Position numbers and translations under genes: made by a program. This document shows, piece by piece, positions 20,846-33,221 of a stretch of DNA of 64,000 bases; position 1 is the stretch's first letter; each line of letters opens with the position of its first letter. The stretch lies in the NCBI GenBank assembly GCA_012934845.2, contig WNNJ02001606.1:186001-250000 (forward strand). The letters are read 5' to 3'. This DNA is from Pomphorhynchus laevis. Lineage: Eukaryota; Acanthocephala; Palaeacanthocephala; Echinorhynchida; Pomphorhynchidae. Under the pieces are notes generated by a model that saw only the letters and a program-made list of their open reading frames with translations, made no database searches and was not told where the DNA came from.

Positions 20846-23800
20846 CATAATTGTTAAACATGATGTCAATAATAATGAAATGCGGTGTCAATAATTGCTA
20901 AAATGGTGTCGATAATAATGAAATACGGTGTCAATAATTGTTGAATATGGTGTCAATCATAATGAAATACGGTTTCAATAATGGTTAAACATGGTGTCAA
21001 TAATAATGAAATAATGTGTCAATAATGGTTAAGCATGGTGTCAATAATAATGAAATACGGTGTCAATAATGGATAAACATGGTGTCAATAAAAATAAAAT
21101 ACGGTGTCAAAAATTGTTAAATATGGCATCAATCATAATGAAATAAGGTGTCAATAATAGATAAACATGGTGTCAATAATAATACAATACGGTGTAAATA
21201 ATTGTTAAATATGGCATCAATCATAATGAAATTAGGTGTCAATAATGGATAAACAAGGTGTCAATCATAATGAAATACGGTGTCAAAATTGGTTAAACAT
21301 GGTGTCAATAATAATGAAATAAGGTGTCAATATTGGTTAAACGTGGTGTCAATCATAATGAAATACGGTATCAATAATGGTTAAACATGTTGTCAATCAT
21401 AATGAAATACGGTGTCAATAATTGTTAAAAATGGTGTCAATAATAATGAAAAAAGGTGTCAATAATGGTTAAGCATGGTGTCAATAATAATGAAATAAGG
21501 TGTCAATAATGGATAAACACGGTGTCAATAATAATGGAATTAGGTGTCGATAATTGTTAATTATGGTGTCAATAATAATCAAATACGGTGTTAATAATTA
21601 TTAAACATTGTGTCGATAATAATATACGGTGTCAATAATTCTTAAACATAGTGTCAATAATAATGAAACAAGGTGGCAATAATTGTTAAACATGGTGTCA
21701 ATAATAATGAAATAATGTGTCAATAATGGTTAAACATGGTGTCAATAATAATAAAATACGGTGTCAATAATGCTTAAACATGGTGTCAATAATAATGAAA
21801 TAAGGTGTCAATAATGGTTAAACATGGTGTCAATAATAAAATACGGTGTCAATAATGGTTAAACATGGTGTCAATACTAATGAAATAAGGTGTCAATATT
21901 GGTTAAACATGGTGTCAATAATAAAATACGGTGTCAATAATGGTTAAACATGGTGTCAATAATAATGAAATAAGGTGTCAATAATGGTTAAACATGATGT
22001 CATTAATAATAAAATACGGTGTCAATAATTGTTAAATATGGCGTCAATCATAATGAAATTAGGTGTCAATAATGGTTAAACACGGTGTCAATAATAATGG
22101 AATTAGGTGTCAATAATTGTTAAACATGGTGTCAATAATAATAAAATACGGTGTTAATGATTGTTAAACATGGTGTCAATAATAATGAAATACGGTGTCA
22201 ATAATTGTTAAGGTTTCAATAATAAAATACGGTGTCAATAATGGTTAAACATGGTGTCTATATTAATGAAATACGGTGTCAATAATGGTTAAACACGGTG
22301 TCAATAATAATGGAATTAGGTGTCAATAATTGTTATACATGGTGTCAATAGTAATAAAATACGGTGTTAATAATTGTTAAACATGGTGTCAATATCAATA
22401 AAATACGGTGTCAATAATGGTTAAACATTGTGTCAATAATAATGGAATTAGGTGTCAATAATGCTTAAATATGGTGTCAATAATAATAAAATACGGTGTC
22501 AATAATTGTAAAACATGGTGTCAATATCAATAAAATACGGTGTCAATAATGGTTAAACACGGTGTCAATAATAATGAAATAAGGTGTCAATAATGGTTAA
22601 ACATTGTGTCAATAATAATAAAATACGGTGTCAATAATGGTTAAACATTGTGTCAATAATTGTTAAACATGGTGTCAATATTAATGAAATACGGTGTCAA
22701 TAATGGTTAAACATGGTGTCAATAATAATGAAATACGGTGTCAATAATTGTTAAACATGGTGTCAATAATAATGAAATGCGGTGTCAATAATGGTTCAAC
22801 ATGGTGTCAATAATAATAGAATCAGGTGTCAATAATGATTAAACATGGTGTCAATATCAATAAAATACGGTGTCAATAATGGTTAAACACGGTGTCAATA
22901 ATAATGAAATACGGTGTCAATAATGGTTAAACACGGTGTCAATAATAATGAAATACGGTGTCAATAATGGTTAAACATGGTGTCAATAATAATGAAATAC
23001 GGTGTCAATAATTGTTAAACATGGTGTCAATATCAATAAAATACGGTGTCAGTAATGGTTAAACACGGTGTCAATAATAATGAAATAAGGTGTCAATAAT
23101 GGTTAAACATTGTGTCAATAATTGTTAAACATGGTGTCAATATTAATGGAAGACGGTGTCAATAATGGTTAAACATGGTGTCAATAATTGTTAAACATGG
23201 TGTCAATAATTGTTAAACATGGTGTCAATATTAATGAAATACGGTGTCAATAATGGTTAAACATGGTGTCAATAATAATGAAATAGGGTGTCAATAATTG
23301 TTAAACATGGTGTCAATAATAATGAAATACAATATCAATAATTGTTAAACATGGTGTCAATAATAATAAAATACGGTGTCAATAATGGTTAAACATGGTG
23401 TCAATATCAATAAAATACGGTGTCAATAATGGTTAAACACGGTGTCAATAATAATGAAATACGGTGTCAATAATGGTTAAACATGGTGTCAATAATAATG
23501 AAATACGGTGTCAATAATTGTTAAACATGGTGTCAATAATAAAATACGGTGTCAATAATTGTTAAACATGGTGTCAATAATAATGAAATGCGGTGTCAAT
23601 AATGGTTCAACATGGTGTCAATAATTGTTAAACATGGTGTCAATATTGATGAAATACGGTGTCAATAATTGTTAAACATGGTGTCAATATTGATGAAATA
23701 CGGTGTCAATAATTGTTAAACATGGTGTCAATATTGATGAAATACGGTGTCAATAATGGTTAAACATGGTGTCAATAAAAAAATATGGTGTCAATAACAG

Positions 23801-23895
23801 TTAAATATGTGTCAATAATAATGATACATGTGTCAATATTAGTAAAATATTGTTGTCAATAATATTGAAATATTATTGTCAATATTAATGAAAAT
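20846..23895. repeat. 44-bp minisatellite, array 3
   Basis: About 3.05 kb of the same 22/44-bp units, the longest array. It shows many phase slips where two TTGTTAAACAT half-units stand side by side. The final ~150 bp decay gradually (GTTGTCAATAATATTGAAAT), marking the old edge of the array, about 400 bp beyond the stop codon of PDHA. Confidence 0.95.
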
Positions 23896-24302
23896 GGCTG
23901 TAAATGTGAATAAACACACAAGACTACAAGTAAAATAATTTACCTCAGTAAATTATTCTTATCGTTATAAAGATAAATCACAAATTCAAGCATTGAAAAC
24001 TAATTACATGTATTAATTCAAATGATAATATACAATTGTCAGAATATCTTGTTATATTAATTTCAATTAAATATTCAGTCTTGTGTTGTTTTGATTTGTC
24101 CAGAATTCCTTTTTGTTAGTTGAAAAATGCGATTTTTTGTTTAAAAATTAGGTGTGTAAATTGGTCGAAAGTTTATGTTTTTAAACTGGATAAATCGCAT
24201 AGATTAGAAAAAAGCGAGTATTCTTTCCTTTGATTTATAAAATTAAAATTAAATGTATAATTATTATCTGTCGGATACGTTTGACATTGGTTATACAGCT
24301 GA
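23896..24302. other. 3' flank / 3' UTR of PDHA
   Basis: AT-rich single-copy-looking sequence between the satellite and the PDHA stop codon. It should hold the 3' UTR on the minus strand. No convincing polyadenylation signal could be picked out. Confidence 0.4.
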
Positions 24303-24473
24303 TTATAGTTCACTAACATGACTTTCCATTGATCTATCCACTCCTCTAATTGATAGATTTGCTACCGGATCAGAATACACATCAGTAAAAAGTTCTGTAC
24401 TGTCTGGTTTCTGTGCTTGTCTCGCCTTCATTTCGGCGTTGCTTACTTCTTGAGTCACTTCCCTCTCGATTTG
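24303..24473 (-). CDS. PDHA1: PDHA last coding exon
   Basis: Starts after the acceptor TTTTTTGTGTGTACAG and reads [20 protein letters not shown]...[18 protein letters not shown]...ESHVSEL, ending at TAA (24,303-24,305). It aligns with the E1-alpha C-terminus (EIDxEVRKEIxxA ... DVYS ... xxRG). Phase 0; 56 codons plus stop. Confidence 0.9.
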   Translation of the reverse strand, partial: QIEREVTQEVSNAEMKARQAQKPDSTELFTDVYSDPVANLSIRGVDRSMESHVSEL

Positions 24474-27400
24474 CTGTACACACAAAAAAGCTTACAAATT
24501 TGATAATTTTAACTACCAATTATTATTAATTAATAATTATTACATTATTGTAAATAATGTATTATTTCATTAATTCTTAATGTATTATTCTTTACTGTAT
24601 TAATTCTTACAGAACTGATTAATATTACAAATATATCTATTCAGTATATTAATATTATTTCTATTTATATAATTTATTACATTATAAATACTAAGAGTCT
24701 AAACATTCGAATTAATAATTATTTTGTTAACTAATCAAAGGAGAAAGTAAATAGAATTTTGATTTCAATTGATTTTTCGTAGCTAATAACTATCATCAAA
24801 AGGGACAGATGTAATCGCTTGAACGTCTGCTATATTCTAATCACCATACAACTGGCAATTTTTAAAACCTATTATATATATCCCGATGATTTAATTATCT
24901 TACTGTTAACTGTACACTAAAGATTGATAATAAATAATCAATGGTGACGAACTCTATGGCTAAATATTCACTTCTGTATTATTTTACCCCGAAATAGTGT
25001 CAAATAGGATACCCCGTAACTCATAATATGTGCAAATGTATAAACTTAAACAGTTAGAAAATTTAAATCGTATATATAGGATACAAAGAATATTGAATAT
25101 ACTGGGGTTCACATTTCATACATGATAATCACCAGTCATTGTCTGATCGAAATGATTACTATATTTCTTAATAAATATATAAATTCTAATTTTCTGCTTG
25201 ATGTTATTAAAATTAACATCAAGCAGAAAATAGTAAAATATATAAATCAACACAATAATATAAAGAATAAATTTAAAATCATTAGCAGAAAATTTTTATG
25301 GATGGATAATAAATAATATACTTTGTATTAGAATAAGATACTAGATAGTTTCATCAGATGAAATACGTCCTTAACACGTATTTGGCCCCGCTGCTATGTT
25401 GTATTGAGGAGTTAGGAACCGAAACCTGATAGCATAGCAGTTCCTCCTGATTACCCCTAATTCTTATTCTGATACAACTTCTGTTATTTATTAGTCAGTT
25501 CATAAAAATGACGTTTATTTTAAATTTCAATTTTTTATTTTAACTTGATTTAAATTATAGAAAATCTAAAAACAATTATTAATTTTATTATTTAATTATT
25601 AAATTTTGATTTAACATTATTATGTTTTGTTTAGTTTATAATTATATTAAATACGTAGACTCAATTAGCTGATTTGATTCTTTAATATATCAATAATATT
25701 CATTATTAACATCGTGCTTGTTTCTATATAAATTTAGATGGATTTTAAAATCGGACAAGAAGTATTTTTGATAGTAAAAATGGAAAAAGCTTTCGGCTGT
25801 CTTTGTCAATTTCGAACTGTTTTTTGAAGTTGACAAAGGCATAGACCCAAGCTTTTATATTTTAATATCAAAAATACTTCTTGCCCGATTTGAAAATCCA
25901 TCTAAATTTATATGACAAAATCTGTAAGAAGATCTCGGGTACGGTTCAACCTTGATCCTTTGTATATATTACAATATTTACTGTTTTGTATATTATATTT
26001 TGTAATATATAATAAAGACCTATAATCCTTATTTTGATGTATCGTCCGTTATTTATTAGTCAATTCATAACTATTGACTTTTATTTTAAATTTCAATTTT
26101 AAATAAAGTTAACATAAATATAAATTGTATAAAATTTTATATAATTATTTATTATTAATCTTTATATATCTATTGTAAAAAATACGTCGACAAAGTTATC
26201 TGATTTGTTCTACTGATAAGTTATTATTGACCTGTGAACTTTGCCTTTCCCTATAATGTAACCTCTATCAGAAATACTGAAACTATACATTATTGATACG
26301 ACTATTTTGCTGCTAATTTTCAAGCGAGTATAATAATTGTTTTCTTTTTCTTATAATTGTACAAAAACTACAAAATATTATTAAAAATTTATTTAAACTA
26401 TTAGCGAAAAGACATTTATGAATGGATAATAAACAATATGCTTTGCATTAGAATAAGATATTCGATAATCAATTTTAATCAGAGGAAATAAGTTATTAGC
26501 ATGTATATGACTCGGCTGTCATGTTGGGTCGAGAAATAAAGGCCGAAACATGATAACATAGTAGTTCCTCTTGATGATCTCTAATCCTTATTTTTATACG
26601 TCCTCTGTTATTTATTAGTCAATTCATAACAATTGACTTTTATTTTAAATTTCAATTTTTTATTTTAACTCGATATAAATATAAATTGTATAAAATCTTA
26701 TATAATTATTTATTATAAATCTTTGTTATCATATAGCAAACGTAGACTCAGTTATCTAATCTGATTAGTCAATAATACTATATCACATATATGTATGCTA
26801 TGCTAGTTGTTTGAACGACAACTTCTTTACCCACAAATACAATGTGTATTTTGTATTATGTACCAATACGTTTTCAAAATCAATCGTACTATTTATGGTA
26901 TTGCATAATTCATTATAGCAAATTATGAATTTATTTGTTTAATTATAATGCATTCATATTTGTTTTAATAATATTTCGAATAAACACAGTGTCCCATTTT
27001 AAACTATTTTGCTAATCATTAAGTCTTAACTACTTAATAATTACACCTAAGGATTTATATTAATCCATTAATTATGAAAGGATTCTTAATATGTAGTAAT
27101 TGCTAGTACATCCTTGTATTATTCTTTCAAATTTGTTAATGCCAAGATACTCAAGTATTATCCGCCCATATAAATGCTATCCTATTTCCATGTATCGATA
27201 CGTTTTCAAAATCAATCGTACTACTTAAGTTATTGTATAATTCATTATAATATATTAATATTAAATAAAAACTAAATTATGTTGTAAATTTTCCTACAAT
27301 GAAAACATTGTCGTTTAACAATTAATAAATTGATTTTTTAAAAAAGTAATTTTTGCAATCGTTGCAATTGCATTACGGTAAGGCATGATCAGTTACAGTT

Positions 27401-30400
27401 TGAACAATTAAAAAATATTAAATATTTATGATTTCAAGTTAAACGACTTATGCAAGTTGATAAATGATAAATGATAAATTACATTAAATACGTAGACTTA
27501 GTTAGCTGAATTGATAATACACTACACCGAAATTAATTTTAAATGTATGCGACAGTGATGTAGGTGCGGCTGCTTTAATAATTTCATGTCCAATCCCGAA
27601 TATCAGCTAGTATATGACAAGCATTTTTAATTTGAAATTATGAATAGCGTGAAACACTATTTTTACATAGCCTAAAAAAAGACTATTTAATTGTAGAAAG
27701 ATTACATGTTTTCTTCAATATTGCAATTTTCAATGCTACTTTATCATAGTGAGACAATTTGATCTGTGTGCGAATATGACCCCAAATATGTCAAAATTAT
27801 TATTCTACTACTTTAGGCGATTCTAGTCTTTCTTGTAAATCGATTTACAAAACTAATATGTTGAGAATATAACTGCACATTTACATCTTTCACAATTAAA
27901 GCTTATTCCCCTGTAATTTAACGTTTCACTTACAACATTATTTAAAAATTATTAAATTAAATTTATTTGTCAAACTTTTAACAACTCTATTTTTTTTGAC
28001 ATTAAGTATAAATTTATATTTTTTAATTCGAAATTTTTGATACCCTCCGTCAACATCAAATGATTCCTGCCCGTATCAAAAAATTTCAAGTTTAGAGATA
28101 TAAATTTCCGCTGCACATGGTACGAAAAAATTAATCGTAACTTAACCGTTTAAGTTTAAAAAATAACACATTTTACAGTATTTAAATTGCATTGCAATTC
28201 AATTAGTGGTTGAGTATGTGAGCAAATCAATATGAATTCAACGATGACTATAAAATTACATGATGAATATAAAAGTGTTAATAAAATTACAAATTTACGG
28301 AATAAAATTATCATACTTTGATATCTGCGTCCGTTAGAATATCGGATTCCAATAATGTGTTCTGAAACTTTTTTATTGGGTCTTTACTGCGATATGTCTG
28401 GATTTCTTTCTTTGTGCGATAACTTAACAACGCGTAGAAACGGTTATTTATAACATGTAGATGTTTATAATTATGATTTTTAACTTTTATTTAAAATTAT
28501 TTAATATGCCGTTAGAAAGCTAAAATGCTCAATACATATAACAATATCTTTTAAAATTGGGTTCGGAGATAATGTAATCATTAGTTGACTCTTTCTTCAA
28601 GAAAAATAAGAAAAATAGCTTTATTTTTGAATTTTGGTTAATGCGATTAGCCTCTTCAGAAAATCTAGTCTTTGACAACTGATGACATAGTATAGAATAA
28701 AAACGAAAGAATTTAACTGATATATTGTTCAACCAAACTCTTATCCGGCGGTAATTTTAAGCACCAATTACTTTTATGACCTTGCATGGTTGATTTAATT
28801 TCGATGTGCACCGCCTCCTTTATTAAACGACGACGTGTGTTTGGCTCGACGTGTTATTGATTGTCGAAATCAATCGCATGTGAACTGTTTAACCATTGTT
28901 TAAATATTGCGGAAGAAATGTCGCCTCTTTTAAAATTACCCTTGTGTTTTTCAAGTCTCTTTCGTAGTCCTTGTTTGGTTTGACGATGTAGACTTTATTC
29001 CATCTTTACAGGGGATGCAATATACTACTTCATTATTTTAAAAATATAATGTTTTCGTTTTGAATTATTTTGAATATAATGTTTTCGTTTTGAAAAGGAA
29101 AGTGAGGGAAGGTCGTTTTGCACCAACAAGTGATGCATAAGTAGTATTGAAGCTAATAATGGACTATTCTGGTTTGTTGCCATTATTGAAAGATTTTGAA
29201 TTCGTTCCGGTGAGCTTATTCTCCAAAATAACATTTGTGAATTCGAAGGATGTCACTTTTTTCAGAAATCTGGCACGCCAATGGGAACTTCATTTGCGCC
29301 TACCATGGCTACCATATTTATGGGAATAAAGTAGGAGCGTTGGCTACGTCAGACTGAGGTTAAACAACAATGATACATGTGATATACATACGATTTCCTT
29401 TTTGTTTAGCTATGAGATTGAGGTAGTTTGACTTAATTCAAAACGGGTTTCGGGAGAATAAGTTCTTTAAACTTAGCATTTGAACAGGGTTTGAGTGCAA
29501 CATTCTGGATGTAACCATTAAGAGATAAAATAGCTCATTTAATGTCCATGCTTACGACTATAACTATCTTTGTATCCGCTAAGCTTAGACTTAACAAGAT
29601 ACCTTAAGATATTCATTGCTATGAATATTTCTCGATGTCTAAATGTTTGTTTTTTTTATTATTTTTCATCAATTAAATATTTATAACTAGATTACCGTCT
29701 CTTTGTGCAACTGAAGACCGTTATGATACGGCATTATTAGTCTATGATGATAATTTGATTTCTCTTTTAAATCATCCTGATTTGTATGAATTCGGGTTTT
29801 TTGTAGTTCACGATGCACCTGACGTCGTGTATAACCTCGATTTAACAATTCGTTATTTAGGGCTAGCAACCATTTTTCTGCATCTTCACATTCGGTGCAT
29901 AATCGATCTAAGAGTTTCGCTCAATAGAATTGACCTTTTCATACCAGCGGAATGATTACTGTGTAGATGTAGATAAACTTTTTGAGTTGTTGATTTTCGA
30001 TACAATGTTGTTTTAAAAAGTGTTATTGCAGTCTATAGTAATTGTAAGATCAAGAAGATTAACTGACTGTGATGTTTCAAGCGTAAATCGCGTTGGTCCA
30101 AATATGTTAATTATTCACTTAACTCATTGAGGGAGTGGTCTTTTGTTCTCCAAATAGCGAACACATCATCAATGTAACGAACCTAAAAGGAAGGTCGTTT
30201 GAAATATTTAACGAATTATTTTTTATATTAATCTAGGTAAATGGTTGCAAGTGTAGGAGCAACAGGTGTACCCATGGTCACTACAATAACATGCTTATAT
30301 AACTTCTTATCAAATTCAAATATATTCTCTGATAAAATTAATCGTAGTGCGGACTTGACAAATCTACATGTTGACGTTGGGTAATCTGCTGCTACCATAG

Positions 30401-33147
30401 TTTGATGTATGTTGTAGACCGCTGTGTCATGGGGAGTTGAAGTGTCTAGTGATTCGATATCTATAGTAAATAATATATCATCGTTACGTAATTCCTTTTC
30501 ATGCTTCCGTAGTTTAGAAATACATTCATATAAGTAACGAATATAGCTTTTCATCGTACTAATTATTAGCTTTAACAATTCATGAATGCTGGTATGAAAA
30601 GGTCAATTATATTTAACGAAACTCTTAGATTGATTATGCACCGAATGTAAAGATGCAGAAAAATGGTTACCAGCCGTAAACAACGAATTGTTAAATCGAG
30701 GTTATACACGACGTCAGGTGCATCGTGAACTTCAAAAAACCCGAATTCATAGAAATAAGAATGATTTAAAAGAGAAATCAAATTGGCATCATAGACTAAT
30801 AATGCCGTATCATAACGGTCTTCGGTTCCTACAGAGAGACAGTAATCCAGTTATAAATAGAATACTGATAAAAAATAATCAACAACAATTGTTTAGATAT
30901 CGAGTAATATTCACAGGAATGAATATCTCAAGGTATTTTTTCAAGTCTAAGCTTAGCGTGTACAAAGAATATAGTCATAATTGTAAGCAAAGATATTGCA
31001 ACAAGTGTAAGATCAATGGATCAAAATGCTGCGATAAAATCCTTGACTGTCGAAAGTTTGAGAGCACCTCGACAGGGCTGAGCAATTCGTTAACGACTGT
31101 AACATATTGTAGATCTCAGGGAATCGTATACGTTGGAATGTGCAGTCTATGCGATGCTCAATATGTCGATGAATCAGGTCAAACAATGAATATAAGACTA
31201 AACAACATACGATCAAATTTAAAATATAAACATATAGAGAGAGGCGATCGTGAAACATTGTGTAGAAGTTTACAATCTTAAAGATGACATCTTTCAATAT
31301 GCTATTATAGAGATAAACTTAAAAACTCCACGTATAAGGAAAGCAATTGACCATCAGTGGCTAGGTAAGTTAATGACATATCGATCAAAAGATATAAATG
31401 CAGACCATATCTACTATAATAGAAAATAAATTTTTAAATTGAATGGCATGTTTTATTTTGCTTTTACCTGTATTCTAGATTGAAAAAGCTCAATGGTCAA
31501 AACGTTAAAAAATAAGTGAATTCTTCAATTTGCTGGTGTAATATAATATTCAAATTCAAATATAATCAAGTACTCGAGGGTCCCAGCGACAGTAAATACT
31601 TCAAATTATGTTATATATACCTAATTAATATATCTAATATATAACTAATTGATAAAACCGATAAAAGATGAATACTATTTTTTGAAGCTTTCGGCTGTTA
31701 CACCTTCTTCAGGTGTAATGAAGATACCCTCGTTCATGCAACTAGGGTATATACACAAAAAGATCGAAAGACAGTTTAGGGAGGTTAGAATGATGGATAG
31801 AAAACAATTATTAAAGAAAAAGCATCCTGATAATAAAGAATAATATGCAAATGTTGCCATCGAATATCATCCTGCTCTTTCATCTCTTTATAGAGAAATA
31901 CAAACAGCGTACGATAATGCGAACTTATCATCACTGCCAAATATCCTTAAGTCAAGATTAGCAGACATAAGTGGCAGGAGTCTAAAAAGGATTCTAAAGT
32001 AGGGAAAAAAGTACAAACCTGCTACTGAATCTAGGCCTTGCAATTATCAACGATATACATGTTGTGATGAAAGGAATCATACAAGCACATTTAAAAGTAC
32101 GCACACAGGTCTTACATACACTGTAAAGAGCAATTATACTTGCAACTCCAAAAACCTCGTATATTTGGCACTATATCATAAGTGTAATCAGCAATACGTC
32201 AATGACACCTCAAACCAGATGAATATCAGAGCAAACACACGTAGATCAGACATTAAGGCCAAAATAATAGGAAGATATGGTGCTGCTAATCACACAATTG
32301 GCAATCCTGAATAAAGCATGAGAGTGAGTATAATTGAAAATGACATGGCTGATACGGCAAGAAGAAAGAAATGTGAGCGGAAATAGATTGCACAGCTAAT
32401 GACAGATAAGCACTTAAATGCATTTCATAACTGTAATCTTCCATAAACATTAGCATTTTTACAGCTCTACATTCTTCCCTAATCAAATGTCAGAAAGAAT
32501 TTTAAAAACACGGAACTGTAATATTTTTGTGCAACTGTAGTGACGAACTGAAAAAGGTGTAACAGCCAAAAGCTTTTCGAATAATATTCTTATTTTTCCG
32601 GTTTTATCAATTAGTTTGATATAAAGAAGCATCTAATGCATGATAGATCCCGAGTGCGGTTTCACCAAGATTTCTTGGTGATACATATAATAATTTATAT
32701 TTATATATATTTTATAAATTTATTCGGCAGGAATTTTACTTGCTTTTTCACAGGATCCTTTGGAGGATATACTTTTATAATTTAGTATCAGATAGTCTTA
32801 TAAAAATGTATCTTCCAAAGGATCCTGTGAGAAAGCAAGCAATGAGAGCAAGTAAAATTCCTGCCGAATAAAATCAGGATGATCCGGAAAGCACATGGTT
32901 AATATTAAGTGACTACGCCTATGCTACCACGTTAGCGAAATCTCTGAGATGCATTTTTAATATATCACAAGGCAGCCGAAACGACTGATGGTAGTTCACC
33001 CTACTGATGAGTGCTGCCGGCTACCATCAGCTCGTCTAGGAGTGATAAGAAAGTCTGCTCTACATGTAATCGAACGCCGGTTTTTGCAACATCTACAATT
33101 ATGAAACTGAAGCTTATTAGCTCCCGGAGCACAGTTTAACACTATCT

Positions 33148-33221
<74 letters not shown>

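Noticed and set aside
27190-27215. CCATGTATCGATACGTTT shared with the PDHA exon at 33,622
   Set aside because: The match is only ~18 bp with no similarity beyond it, so probably chance in AT-rich sequence.
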